Below are positions 11,711 through 23,331 of a DNA stretch of 64,000 nt, piece after piece. The DNA is from Clarkia xantiana subsp. parviflora (taxonomy: Eukaryota; Streptophyta; Magnoliopsida; Myrtales; Onagraceae). Position numbers and translations under genes: made by a program. Location of the stretch: contig JAPTYO010000017.1 in NCBI GenBank assembly GCA_036873135.1, forward strand, positions 11,718,001 to 11,782,000, in the 5' to 3' direction. Below the pieces are notes generated by a model. The model worked only from the letters and a program-made list of their open reading frames with translations, searched no databases and was not told where the DNA came from. Numbering within the stretch: the stretch's first letter is position 1; each line of letters begins with the position of its first letter.

Positions 11711-11729
11711 TTGGCGCCGTCTGTGGGAA
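11711..11729 (+). other. Primer-binding site of element B
   Basis: TTGGCGCCGTCTGTGGGAA directly follows the LTR end. The same sequence follows the 5' LTRs of C (minus strand) and D, so it is conserved as expected for a tRNA primer-binding site. I have not assigned the tRNA. Confidence 0.8.
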
Positions 11730-11763
11730 CGAACAAAAAGTCAAAATAGTTTCTACTAGATCG

Positions 11764-14114
11764 ATGGCTGGTGGTGGCAAGCAGAAGAAGCAAGTCCCGG
11801 CGAGCAGTTCTCGCCCTGCTGGAACCGTGAATTCCGCGTTGCCGGAGCATGCTGCTGAACAAGGTGATCACCCTGCTGTTTCTCACACGGGGGGCATGGT
11901 GAAGATCACGAGGTCTCAGTCCGAGACACGGCGGTACACAGGGAGGATATCCCGAGAAAGGAGGTGGATGCTCCTCCAAATCCAGCGGTGCACAGGGAGG
12001 AAATCCCGCGGAGGGAGGTAGGTGCCACCTCGAACCCGGAGTTGGCTAAGGCAGTAGCAGATGCTATGCCCATGTTCCTGGAGGCCATGGAGGCTCTTCT
12101 GGACCGAAGAGAGGCTACCAAGAGAAGGGAGGAGTTGCCTCCACCTCCTCCAAGGGAGGTTCAAGAGGAACAGGAGGTTCAGTCCAGGAATAGGGATAAG
12201 GAGCCCGTGCACTCGGAGAGGTTCGTGGTCGACGGTCCCGGGCCAGTGCAACACAGGACCATTCCCCTTAATGGCCCCATCACCCCCGACCAGGTGGTGA
12301 AGATTGTCAACATCTGCATGGGTGACCAGAAACATATGACATCGGAGCTCAGGGATCGCTCTACTCATCCTTTTGTTCCACGGTTGATCGATACTGTCGC
12401 CCCGCCAGGGCTAGGCATTCCGACTATCAAGGAGTACGATGGTGAAGGGGACCCAGTCCGCCATGTTCAGAGGCATGTCCAGGCCTGTATGGGTAGAGCC
12501 TAGAATGATGACATCGTGTGTGCGCTGTTCCCGATCACATTGGGAGAAAGGGCCTTGACGTGGTTTTTCAGCCTGCCGCCAGGATGCATTACTTGCTGGG
12601 CTGATATGCACGAGCGTTTCATCAAGCAGTATCAGGGTCGTAGGCGCCTCTTGAAGAGCGCGAGGTCTCTGACCCAGGTGGTGCAGAGGTCTGACAAATC
12701 GTTGGCATATTACTATCAACGGTTCACTGCTAGTGCCGCGGAGATCGACGAGGAGATATCGGAGGGAGAGACCATCCGCACCTTCCTTCGGAACCTAACT
12801 GCCCCATATGGTTCCGATCTGATGCATAGTGTGGCCGCGAAGGCTGTGTGGAGTATGGAAGCCTTGCAAGCGAGGGTGAAACAGCAAATCGACGTCCAGG
12901 AGTCGAAGATTGCTGCCGGAGAGCTTGATCCTCCGAAGTCAGGAAGAGGAAAGCAATCGTCCAAGCTGTCGGACGATCGCAAAGGGAACGACAAATCGGA
13001 GGGAAGTAGGAGCCGTGGTCGCCCCGATAGAAGGGAGGACAAGCGTCCTCCGAGGAAGGATAACCGAGAGAGTCGTAATGTTCCCCTCAACAGTTCGATG
13101 ACCTCCGTCCTAGCGGTGATGGATCGGCAAGGTCTCGCCCGATACCCCCCGAGGAAAGAAGGTGAATTCTTGGGAGGTCGCTCTGATCGTTACTGTCGGT
13201 ACCACCGAGCCAATGGTCACGACACAGATAACTGTCGGGAGCTGAAGAAGGAGATAGAGAAGTTGATCCAGAAGGGGAAGCTTAAGGAGTTTGTTGGTAG
13301 GGGACGGTGCCGATCCCGTTCCAAAACTCGATCGCGGTCCCGTTCCAAGTCCCGCGATCGATCTCCAAAGAAGAAGAAGGTTGATCCAGAACCTTCTCAT
13401 GCCCGTAAGGAGAGGCGGGGAACCATCAATGTCATTCACGGAGGAATGGCGGCGGGAGGTGATACCTCCGCTTCTCGGGAGAATTACGCTTCCCGTATTT
13501 ATGCTGCCGTGGTGTTAGGAAAGAGGTCCCGGTCGTGGAATTTGAAGGAAGAAATGGTGATCTCTTTCTCAGCAGAGGATCTGATAGGCGTGGAGAGCCC
13601 CCACGATGATGCCTTGGTCGTGACCCTGGATGTGGATGGATTCGAGATGAAGCGGATCCTGATAGACGGAGGGAGCTCCTCCGACATTTTGTTCATTGAC
13701 GCCTTGGAAGCCATGGGAAAGGCGAAGAAGGACTTGACACAGGTGAACTTCCCGATGGTGGGATTCTCTGGTTCTACTTCTTATCCGCTGGGAATGATCA
13801 CCTTACCGGTGGAATTCGGTAGTGGGTGGAAAATGGAAAGGCGGAACGTGGATTTCGTCGTGGTGGAGTCTGCTGGAACGTACAATGCTATCATCGGAAG
13901 GACCACCATCAATCCTCTCATGGCAGTTGCCTCGACCGTCCACCAGAAGATGAAGTTCCCGACTGACAACGGAGTCGGGGAGGTCAAGGGTGATCAGGTG
14001 GCATCCAGAAGGTGTTATGTTAATGCCACCCGAAGGAGAAGGAGGGAAGCCACGGCTGTCCTTCAGACTGATGCCGATCCTCGAGAGGAGTTTGGGCGTC
14101 CCGGCCCCATGTAG
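11764..14114 (+). pseudogene. Element B gag and protease (frameshift and two nonsense codons)
   Basis: Gag starts at the ATG at 11764 (MAGGGKQKKQ), as in C. A frameshift around 11930-11960 moves the protein to the frame that reads DAPPNPAVHREEIP. The conserved capsid region includes TLGERALTWFFSLPPGC and ISEGETIRTFLRNL. A TAG at 12501 replaces a residue that is Pro in D and Ser or Thr in C. The zinc knuckle YCRYHRANGHDTDNC (about 13195) is followed by an Arg/Ser-rich tract (RSRSKSRDRSPKKKK), a likely RNA-binding or nuclear-localisation patch. Protease follows with ILIDGGSSSDILF (about 13655) and AIIGRTTINPLMAVAS. The frame closes at a TAG (14112) where the related copy C has GAG (Glu). Confidence 0.9.
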
Positions 14115-15383
14115 GATCTGAAAGAGGTCGAGATTGACGGACCTCAAAGGAAAGTGAAGATCGGGTCTGCTTTGTCGGAGGAAAGAGCCCGAGAATTGAT
14201 CGAGCTCCTGAAGGAGTTCAAGGAGCTGTTTGCCTGGTCCCCGAGCGATATGCCAGGAATCAGCCCCGACGTGATAGTGCACGAGCTGAAGATTGATCCC
14301 GCGATCAAGCCTATCGCGCAGAAGAGACGTCCGATGGGCGCGGACAAGAGGATCGCGATCCAGCAGGAGGTGGGCAGGTTGCTCGACGCTGGATTCATCA
14401 AGGAGCTCCGATTCCAGACTTGGGTCGCTAACCCGGTCCTGGTGAGGAAGAGTAACGGGAAGTGGCGGATGTGTGTCGATTTCCGGGACTTGAACAAAGC
14501 TTTCCCAAAAGACTGTTATCCGCTCCCGAGAATCGACCAGTTGGTGGATGCCACGTCGGGACATGAGCTGCTGAGCTTCATGGATGCTTATTCTGGTTAT
14601 AACCAGATCAAGATGGCGAAGGAGGATGCCCCCCACACAGCCTTCTATGCCGATAGTGATGTCTACCACTATGACGTTATGCCCTTTGGGTTGGTCAATG
14701 CTGGAGCGACTTACCAGAGGATGGTGAACAAATTTTTCGGGGACATGCTGGGAAAGACCATGGAGGCTTATGTGGATGACATGTTGGTGAAGTCCCGACA
14801 GGGGGGAGATCATGTCCACAACTTGGCGGTGGCGTTTGAGCGGATGAGGTTTCATCAGGTTCATTTGAATCCGGACAAGTGCGCTTTCGGAGTGAACTCG
14901 GGGAAGTTCCTGGGCTTTATGGTGAGCCAAAGAGGAATCGAGGTGAATCCTGAGAAGCTGAGAGCAATCGAGGAGATGCAGTCTCCGAAAACCCATCGGG
15001 AGGTTCAGGTGTTGAACGGCCGATTAGCCGCGATGAATCGTTTCTTATCCAAGGCGAGTGATCGAGCCATGCCATTTTTTGATGTGCTAAGGGCCCACAA
15101 GAAGTTTGAATGGTCCGACAGGTTCGAGGAGGCATTCGAGGCGCTCAAGCAACACCTCCGTACCCTCCCGCCGTTGGCGAAACCGGTTCCAGGCGAGCCG
15201 CTTTATCTCTATTGGGCTGTTTCTGAAGTTGCTGTTAGCTCTGTATTAATAAAGATTGTCAAGGGCAACCAAGTTCCTGTTTATTTTGTAAGCAAGGCGT
15301 TTGCCAAATCTGAAATGAATTATCCCGCTATTGAGAAGTATCTATTTGCGTTGATTATTGCTGCTCGAAAGCTGAGGCCTTAA
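14115..15383 (+). pseudogene. Element B reverse transcriptase and start of RNase H (closed by a nonsense codon)
   Basis: Copies element RNA into DNA. Motifs in order: RPMGADKRIAIQQEV with GFIKE, NPVLVRKSNGKWRMCVDFRDLN (about 14430-14500), FMDAYSGYNQI (first catalytic Asp), MPFGLVNAGATYQRMVN, and YVDDMLVK (about 14770), the catalytic YxDD box. The connection domain and first RNase H half follow: FEWSD...EALKQHL, PLYLYWAVSE, and VYFVSKAFAKSEMNYPAIEKYLFALIIAARKLRP. The frame ends at TAA (15381-15383), where C and D have TAC (Tyr). All catalytic residues of the polymerase are kept, so the break is a late event. Confidence 0.9.
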
Positions 15384-17297
15384 TTCCATGCCCACGAGAT
15401 TACGGTGTTAACTAATCAGCCCTTGAAGCACTTTTTGAACCGACCGGAGGCGTCGGGGAGATTGGTGAAATGGGCAGTCGATCTGGAAGAAGCAGGTCCT
15501 GTAGAGGGGGCATCCATGGAGGTACCGATAACAGAGCAATCAGAACAGCCAAATGAGGAGAACACCTGGGAAATGTACACTGATGGTTCTTCAAGTGTAG
15601 AAGGATCGGGGGCAGGATTTGTATTGATACTGCCCGGTGGAGGCGAGCCCCTGCGATATGCTTTGGCCTTGACGTTTAGGGCCACCAACAATGAAGCTGA
15701 GTATGAGGCTCTCATCACGGGCCTTAAAATCGCCAAAGGTACGGGAGTTGATCATTTAAAGGTGAAGTGTGATGCTAGCCTGATCGTGAATCAAGTCCAG
15801 GGGAATTACGAGGCGAAGAACCCGACAATGAGGAAGTATTTGCACGAGGTGCAGACTTTGAAGGGAAGCTTCAAAAGCTTCGACATTGAGGCAATCCCGA
15901 GGGAAGAAAACGCGGAGGCAGATGCCTTAAGCAAGTTTGCTCTGGGAGTTGCCCCCGAGGAGAATCGGAAGGTGCATTTTCTGGAGAGGGTAATCATCTC
16001 AACCATTGATCCATCGGAGGTGTGTGCTATTGAAGCAGGATCAGAGGAAGAAGAGAAGCCCACCTGGATGACCCCGATAGTCACATACCTGACTACGGGG
16101 GCACTCCCCGACGATGAAGTGGCAGCTGTTAGGTTGCGTCGAATCGTGAGCAACTACGTGATGGTGGACAACCAGTTATACAAGAGGGGGCATGTAAAGA
16201 CTTTTCTGAAATGTGTGGGGGAGCCTGAGACGAATCAGATCCTAAGAGAGTTGCACGAAGGAGTCGCAGCCTGTCATGAAAGGGCCCGATCCATTGTGAG
16301 GAAGGCGCTGAATTTGGGCTACTACTGGCCTTCGATGAACAAGGAAGCGACAGTGTTGGTCCAATCGTGTGATGCGTGCCAGAGGTACGCTCCGAACATC
16401 GTGGCTCCTGCCGCGGACTTGATGTCCATCAGGAGTGCTTGGCCCTTCGCGCAGTGGGGCATTGACTTGGTGGGACCCCTTCCACAAGAAAAAGGTCAGT
16501 GCAAGTACTTACTTGTTGCCATTGATTACTTTTCGAAGTGGATAGAGGCTAAGGCGTTGGCCAAGACGACGGGGCAGCAAATCCTCAAGTGTCTCCAGAC
16601 TCAAATCGTATCCCGGTACGGGGTTCCTCAAGTGTTGATCAGCGATAATGGCCCTCCGTTCAATGGGGCTCAGTTGAAGGAGTATCTGGAGGAATTGAAC
16701 ATTGAGCATCGGACAGCTTCGGTCCACCACGCTCAAACAAATAGGCAAGTAGAATCAGCCAACAAGATCGTAATGGATGGCTTGAAGAAGAGGGTCTATG
16801 CCTTGCAGGGTCATTGGCTAGATGAGCTTGAAAACGTGTTGTGGGCTGTTAGAACAACACCCAAGCAATCGACGGCGGAGACTCCGTTTAGCCTCGTTTA
16901 TGGCACGGAGGCAGTTGCTCCCGTAGAGATAGCGGTGGCGTCCCATCGCAGGAGGTATTATGAGCCTTTGACGAACGAAGAAATGAGACGTCTGGACTTG
17001 GACTTGCTTGAAGAGAAAAGATGGAAAGCTGATGAAGTGCAGGCTCGAATGCGTCTGGCAACAGCCAGGTACTATAATCGGCGGGTCAAGTCCCGACAGT
17101 TCTTCGTTGGAGAACTGGTCTGGCGGAGGAATGAGTTCGTCCATCAAGATCGGATCAACAAGCTGTCACCGAAATGAGAAGGACCTTACAAGATCGTAGG
17201 GATGCCAGCCCCGAATGCGTACAAGTTAGAAGATCTTGATGGCAAGACGTTGAAACATTCTTTCAGTGGCGCACACTTGAGGAAGTATCATGTTTGA
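15384..17297 (+). pseudogene. Element B RNase H end, archaeal-type RNase H and integrase
   Basis: Begins with FHAHEITVLTNQPLKHFLNRPEASGRLVKW. About 30 residues present in C and D (EFRIHFAPRT to ADFIAESTAP) are deleted in frame at about 15480. The second, archaeal-type RNase H follows: WEMYTDGSSSVEGSGAG, NNEAEYEALITGL, and ENAEADALSKFA. Integrase has the zinc-binding region (HEGVAACHERA...SCDACQRYAP), then the core with WGIDLVGPLP (first Asp), LISDNGPPFNG (second Asp) and QVESANK (Glu). A TGA at 17175-17177 replaces a Trp (SPKWEGPYKI in C). The natural end is TGA at 17295-17297 after LRKYHV. No chromodomain is seen, as expected for Tat elements. Confidence 0.9.
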
Positions 17298-18094
17298 TCC
17301 TAAGTCGCCTTAAGAGGTGCGTGATGTTAAGTCGCCGCGAATGGCGCAAGTTATCTATCGATTGATCCGATGTAAGCCAGCTTTGAGTTGTTGATGAATA
17401 AAAGAAGTTGCTTCCGATCAAATTGCTTTTAGATTTATTCTAACTGTAAGTAAGTCGTCCTAAAGGACGCGATAAAAGCCTTACGAGGTACGATTAAAAA
17501 GCCTTACGAGGTACGATTAAAAAGCCTTCCGAGGTACGATTAAAAAGCCTTACGAGGTACGATTAAAAAGCCTTCCGAGGTACGATTAAAAAGCCTTATG
17601 AGGTACGATAAAAAGCCTTACGAGGTATGATTAAGTCGTCTTTATGATGCAACCAAAAGCCTAGGTATGAATAAAAGCCCTAAGGGGTCCGCGTATGTCG
17701 TCTTTATGATGCAGCAAAAAGCCCTAAAGGGGTAGGATTAAGTTGTCTGGAACGACGCGATAAAAGCCTTAAAGGGTGCGATAAAATCATCTTAAGTGAT
17801 GTGTGAAATTGCCTTGAACGGCATGGACGAGAAACCTTAAGTGGTAAAGTCCCGAGTGAAGCATCGGCATGGACGAGAAACCTTAAGTGGTGAAGTCCCG
17901 AGTGAAACATCGGAAGAATGTATGAAGTCATCTTAAGTGATGCAACGGAACGTTTTAAGTAACGAGTCAAGTAGTGCAATAATGATCGAGACTAAAATAG
18001 ATGAAAGGAATTTTTTATAAAGGCTCGAAGGCCTAAAGGTTCCGATACAAGGAGGAAACAAAGAGGAAATTACAAGGACTTAAAGAATGAAGCA
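17298..18094 (+). repeat. Element B noncoding tract with short tandem repeats
   Basis: Lies between the integrase stop and the antisense gene. About 17478-17640 holds six or seven copies of a unit of about 25 bp (AAAGCCTTACGAGGTACGAT and variants). About 17820-17920 holds two copies of a longer unit containing GAGAAACCTTAAGTGGT and AGTCCCGAGTGAA. The same motifs, expanded, occur in element C at 46800-48170 on the opposite strand. No gene supported. Confidence 0.75.
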
Positions 18095-20755
18095 TTAAGC
18101 CTGGTCCTTGTTTGAAGTTGGGTCCTCAACAGCTTCGGAGGGAGCAGAGTTCGCGGGGTCCTGGGCAGAAGGCTCCGCAGTTTGTGGAGTCGGGTCCGCG
18201 GCACCTTCAGGGGCATCGGCCTCATCACTTTCCGCAGGGAGGCTGAAGTATTTCTCCGCGAAGGGGGCGAGGGTCTCGGACTTCTTGAAGTCAATGGCAT
18301 CCTCGCATACCGTGTACAGCTCCTCGACGGCATTGAACAGAACGTTCTCCACCTCGGCCTTGCAGAACCCCACGGCATCCGCCTTGAAATCATCGGAGTT
18401 CCGATACTCCTCGTGACCCTCCTCGCGATCCTGAGCCTTTGCCTCAGCCAGCCTGGCAGGAAATTCAGCCCTCTCAGCTTCAAGTCCCGCCTTAGCTTCC
18501 TCGAGAATGTTCTTCTCAAGGACGAGCTGCCTCTTCTCCGCCTCGTGCCGCTGCTGTTCCTCTTTGAGCATCCTCCGCTCCCGACGCAGCACGGCTTCAT
18601 GATCATGGACCTGCTTTTGCAAGTCCATAGCCTTCTGGCCAAGGAGGGTCTGCTCCTTGGCTATCTTCTCCCTAGCCGCCACAGCGTCGGCAAGGTCCTC
18701 CTGGAGCTTGGCCAAGACTTTGGGGTCCGACCTGGCCCGCTCCTCCTTCAGCGCATCCTTCAGAGCGAGGATGTAGCCAAAGCAGCGCTGTTGGCTAGCA
18801 GTTTCCTGAAGCAAAAGGAAAAGAGGTTAAGGTCCGATAATCGAAGGCAATAGCAAAAGTGAAAGGAAAGTAAAGTTTTACCTCCATCCGACGGATGGCC
18901 ATGTCGCGAAGATCCTCCTCGATGTCCGCGTCAGCCAAGGAGATCGGACGTCTCAAGGCTGGTGGAATTGACCCTGCCAGCAGATGCAGGGCCAATTCTG
19001 GCTGAAGGTCTCCCCGATGGAGTGGGACCCCTTGAAGAGACTCGATCGGGTTCCAGGGAACCGTCTCTTGGTCAGGGGTGTAAACCTCGTAGAGGCTCCC
19101 ATCCAGGGGAAGAGGAGGAATGACCTTGGGAGCCTCAGTCGGAGGCTCCGGAGTTGGAGAGTGCAAGTCCAGAGGAGGACTCCGAGATACGTCCTCCACA
19201 GCTGGCCTCAGGACGCTCCGCCCTGGCCTCTGGCGGGGAATCAAGCTGCCTTCATTTGGCTCCTCGGAGGAGGGGGAAGCATCCAAGTTAGCCACCTGAC
19301 GGAACTGAGCTTCCGTCGGGGCATTCTCAGCCATTGGCTCCTGTGGAGTCGCCGTCCTTGCTGGAGTTGCAGCCTTTGTCGGAGTGAGAGCCTCCGATGG
19401 ACCTGCGGTGGCGGGACGAATAAAATCAGGAAGTGTATTATTGGGGCACCAGATGACCCCGCGCGGGACGTACTGGTCCTTTCCACAGAAGTTGTAATAG
19501 CCCACCTTGAGGACACGGGGGGTTTCCCCTTGGAGTATGTATTTGATTTCTCTGACCCGCGACTCCCGGTCAGCGGGGATAAACTCCTCGAGAACCAACC
19601 TCCTGTATTTTTTAATAGCTCGGCGAACACGCTTACCTTCCTCGACGGTGGTGACGCCGAAGGCCTTGTCCACCTCCTCTCTCCTGGCCCGCTTGGCCAT
19701 CTTGACTTGCTCCTCGGTCGGAGGAGCTGATGAAGAAGAGGCTCCCCTCTTCAGGGACTTCCGTTTCCGCTTGGAGCTTGGAACGGCGTCAATCTCCCCC
19801 TGCTTCAACACGAGATGGGTCAGCAGAGATGCCTTCTTGCCTGCAAAAATGAAAGTAAAATACAGTTAGAGGTGTTACCCAAAGAACCAAGTTGTCAGAA
19901 ATGGAATCGAGGAGTTGGACTCCGATCTGGATCAGGTGCCCCTCCACGAGCTTGTTGGCGTCGAGGGGAGTGAATGATTCCCCCCAACGATAAAGCTGGA
20001 CCAGTTGGAGGGTGTTGAAGTCGTCTTCGGTGTAGGCTTCAAACTTGTGGGCAGGGTCCGCGACAACCTCCCATCGGGGCCATGGGACGGAGCTGTTATG
20101 AACGAAGAAGTAGTACTTCTTCCACCCACTGTTGTCGGACCCTGAGTCGCGGATGAATCCCCGATCCTTGTTGAACTTCCAGGTCTCGCCATCCCATCCG
20201 AAGCGAGCGAGTTGCTCCCTGGTTCATTAGGGAAGGCGAGGGGTGAAGGAGCAGACTCCAGCCTTGTTACACTTCATTCCGTAGAAGGTACGGAAGAGCA
20301 GCAGGCTGTACGTCCATTGTTGGCGGAGGCACAGAACTTGAAAGGCGTTCCACACGCGGATAGCGTGTGGGGAGAAGGTGGTTGGATGCGTCTGGTAGAA
20401 GTTGCACATCTCAACCAGATTCCCGCAGAAAGGGAATCGGATCCCAGCGCTTATTTGTCCCATGGAGACAAACACCTCTCCTTCTCGAGGACGGGTGACT
20501 ATGTGCTTTCTCCTGGTGGCTTGGTGAGAATCGTAGGGAAACCGAGGTTCCCAGGCCGACGTGATGTAGCCTTCCCGGAGAGCAGCTTCATAGAGGGTCT
20601 CGGAGATTTCGTTAGCAGCAAGTTCGAAAGTAAAGAGGTTCCTTCCTCCAGAACTGGCCTCGTCTAAAATCGGCCATAACGGGAAAACTTAGGCGAGGAA
20701 AAGAATATAATATCAGTTAATCACGGAGGCAAAAAAGGAAAACCTTACCAGACAT
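18095..20755 (-). pseudogene. Element B antisense gene (Transposase_28-like), double stop in exon 2
   Basis: Opposite in strand to gag-pol. Start ATG at 20755-20753, in a 7-bp first exon ATGTCTG followed by GTAAGG. Exon 2 begins at 20663 after TTTTAG. Exon 3 is about 19840-18882 and ends ATGGAG before GTAAAA. Exon 4 is 18805-18095 after TGCTTCAG. Protein blocks: FCGNLVEMCNFYQTHPTTFSPHAIRVWNAF in exon 2; a basic SSKRKRKSLKRG stretch, likely nuclear, at the start of exon 3; a Glu/Lys/Ala-rich coiled coil in exon 4. Exon 2 carries TAA TGA (around 20222-20227), where C encodes Lys-Trp, so this copy is broken. The exon 2/3 boundary is uncertain: the obvious GT-AG pair is only 38 bp apart. Function unknown. 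Confidence 0.75.
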
Positions 20756-20919
20756 AGTGGATGATTGGTCGGAGAAGACGAAGATCTGAATCGCTGGAGG
20801 AAGCCTTGGATCGCCGGAGAATCAAACGAGACTGGAGAGAAAAGCTTCGAGGTTTGATAATGGCAGAGCTTTCGGAAATCAGAACGGTAGGGAAGGAGTG
20901 AATAGTGCCAGGATTTTGG

Positions 20920-20927
20920 CTTTTATA
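20920..20927 (-). promoter_or_regulatory. TATA box of the element B antisense gene
   Basis: TATAAAAG on the minus strand, about 165 bp upstream of the ATG at 20755. Element C has the same octamer, with the same following bases (CCAAAA), 163 bp upstream of its own start. This conserved position argues for a separate promoter rather than read-through from the LTR. Confidence 0.65.
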
Positions 20928-21349
20928 GGTAAAAAAGACAGCTGGACAGATTCAAATCCAGACCGTTGAAGACGAAACGACTCAATCTGGATCGCCGAGA
21001 TTATAGGGGACAGTACGGAAGAGACGTTAGTGACGTAATATTGCTTTTTCAAAAAGCAACAGTCACGCCTGCTTAGGCGCGGTTTCATCATCCCTTGCAT
21101 TTAATGCTGGAGTAACCGAGGAGTCTCCTCGGATTTGACAACTGTCCTTAGAGTCCTGAGGAATCGTGAGCGAGAAGCTTTGTGATTAAAGAGTTGCACC
21201 CAAGGTAAAAGCCTCCGATGGTAATATCGGGAGGTCTGAAGATAAAAGCCTCCGATGGTAATATCGGGAGGTCTGAAGATGAAAGCCTTCGATGATGATG
21301 TCGGAAGGTTCGGAATTGGAAGACACGACAAACTATAAGTCCCTCATGT

Positions 21350-21361
21350 CTTGGGGGCAAA
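21350..21361 (+). other. Polypurine tract of element B
   Basis: TTGGGGGCAAA directly precedes the 3' LTR. The same tract precedes the 3' LTR of C on the minus strand. Confidence 0.75.
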
Positions 21362-22100
21362 TGATGGGTTCCGATATAATCGTTAGCCCCGTTAACAGTC
21401 AATAAACGGCGGGAAAGCTTAGTGGGCCTCGTGAAAGGCCTGGAAGGCCCAGAAGCCCAGTATGAAGGGTCCCGACGAGATCGGTCCCGATATATGAATG
21501 GAATGCTCCCGACGAGAAGCCTCGGAGTAGGCTCCGATATGCCTTTGAGAAGGCCCCGATAATAAAGCCCCGAGAATGCTGGCCCTGTCCCGTGGGACGA
21601 GGGGTCCTGGGTGGTGACCTAGAATAAGACAACTCTGGAGTCCCCGATAGGGATCGGGAATTGTGATCAGAGGATAAGACCAAGAAACCCGCCTACTAGA
21701 TAGAGTAGTGGGGAAACAGTTAAGATACGGATAAACTCCCCCGAGATACGCAGGGCGTGCCCGAGATACGCGGAACGTGGGCGAAATACGCGGAGCGTGG
21801 GGCGAGATATGTGGAATCCTGTACGAGATATACGGAACGTGGGTAAACTGCCAGGCGCGGTTACAGGTAACTGAGGTAGCTTCCCCTCCTATATAAAGGA
21901 GGAAGTTACCTCAGAAAATGTACATTCTCTAATACGAACTTAGACTTTTGCTATCCACCACATCGTTCAAACTCTCATTTAAGCATCGGAGAGGGATTCT
22001 GGGTCACCACCCGGATCATCCCTTTTTGCAGGATTACGCGGAGCTAAGGAGTTCGGGTTTTCCGTCAAGAACTTACCGGAGCTTTGCCCGTGATCCAACA
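21362..22100 (+). repeat. 3' LTR of element B
   Basis: 739 bp, the same length as the 5' LTR, ending GATCCAACA before the target duplication GTAAT. About 8 single-base differences from 10972-11710 by eye, none an indel. Confidence 0.95.
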
Positions 22101-23279
22101 GTAATCTGCCAATGATTCATCATACTCCTGGCGTACATCATCTAGTGCGCTTAAACCCTTCAAGAACTTGCGCTTTCCCATGTATCGTGGTATAAACTTT
22201 GACTTCAAATATGGCCACGAGTGCACGCTGTCGCGTGGGAGTGAAAAGAACCAATGGGCTGCAGGTCCCACCAATTTTTGCGGGAATGTCATGGCCAAAT
22301 GGTGTGGATTGGTAGTTCTACCAAGAAGTGAAGCTTCGTGCTGCTGTACGTGCTCTATCGGGTCTCCCTTTCCCTTCTACTTCTCGTATTTGACATTATA
22401 TAGCGCGTCCGACACTTGGCTATACACCAACTCCTCCGTGAAAGGATGGGAAGCGTTCTCCGCTAGGACATGTATGGCCTTCATTTTTGCCTGTTTCATC
22501 TTCTGTTTAATCAGAGCTTCTAATGCTTTTGTTGTAAGTCCCGTTATTGGGACGTCTTCCTCCCTTGCTGGCCCTCTTCTATCCATGTTGTGGTAAGCAG
22601 GATCGTGGTGTTCCCGACTCATTTCATAGAAGGAACTTTCTCTTTGATGTTGCCTCCAAGATTCTCCTTGTTGTTGCGCCCCCTACGTAAGGTGTGTAAG
22701 AGTGCGTTACCTCCTCTCTTGAGTTATAGTGTTGGTGAGAAGCAGCTTGGTATTGTCTTTCTTCACGCCCTTAGCTCTCATGACGGGTAGTGTCATGGGA
22801 CACTGCCCTTGGCGGTGGTGGCTGCCTGTATACTGGAGGTGGAGGCGGAGGTGGAGGTGGTGATGGAGCATATCCTTGATTTCTCAAAGTCTCTCTGAAA
22901 GCTAACAACTCTTCAATTGCAGCCATCATTGCGGGTGTGACTGTCGGCGCAGCCTGAGCTCCTCCCCCTTGGAATTGGGTACCTTCAGCATGCATCCCAT
23001 AGGGATATTCCTCTCTCCTTGGTGCCCTGTTCACGAAACCAGGCGGTGGTGCATCATTTTGGGCATTGAATGCCGGCTGGTCATGCTGCACAGGATGCGC
23101 GTTTGGCGTGGGGACTGAAGAGGCTGTAGACATGGCCTCTGGCATGTGAGAAGGACCATAGTTGTTCCTCCTTGGCGGTGCCTGCCTACTTGCTTCCGCG
23201 GCTGGGTTTTTCCTTGGGCGCCCCGGTCCCTTTTCCTTTCTGGGTCCGTATTGTCAGGAGGTTGGTTATTGCTCGTCAT
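22101..23279 (-). pseudogene. A1 gag, N-terminal and capsid part
   Basis: Starts at the ATG at 23279 (MTSNNQPPDN). A frameshift separates this start from the Pro-rich segment at 23145-22771 (PGFVNRAPRREEYP, then a polyproline run), which ends at a stop near 22771 that copy A2 lacks. The capsid region continues at 22622-22065: a stop at about 22374 is followed by GDPIEHVQQHEA, FPQKLVGPAAHWFFSLPRDS and DESLADY. These align with GDPVRHVQRHVQA, LGERALTWFFSLPPG and DKSLAYYYQRF in B. Element B is inserted directly after this point. Broken by at least one frameshift and two stops. Confidence 0.75.
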
Positions 23280-23331
23280 TACTCGTGGTACTTAGCGGCT
23301 TTTGTGTTCAAATCTCGTGGACGGCGCCAAA

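Larger units (their letters stand above)
10972..22100 (+). mobile_element. LTR retrotransposon B (Ty3/gypsy, Tat/Retand type), nested in A1 gag
   Basis: 11,129 bp, flanked by GTAAT duplications (10967-10971 and 22101-22105) that restore the A1 gag when the element is removed. Both LTRs are 739 bp, start TGATGGGTTCC and end GATCCAACA. I count about 8 substitutions between them (about 99% identity), so insertion is recent. Internal order: primer-binding site, gag, protease, reverse transcriptase, RNase H, archaeal-type RNase H, integrase, tandem repeats, antisense gene, polypurine tract. The double RNase H plus antisense gene points to the Tat lineage. At least four in-frame nonsense codons, one gag frameshift and one in-frame deletion make gag-pol non-functional. 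Confidence 0.95.

Noticed and set aside
13803..14996. 397-codon frame on the minus strand across reverse transcriptase of B (and the matching 350-codon plus-strand frame at 50825-51877 in C)
   Set aside because: Exact shadow of the GC-rich pol coding strand; it occurs in both copies only because pol is conserved, and it has no protein-like motif.
18182..19730. Plus-strand frames of 223 and 248 codons in element B
   Set aside because: They overlap the antisense gene exons on the minus strand, which have homologues in A1 and C; the plus-strand frames are shadows.
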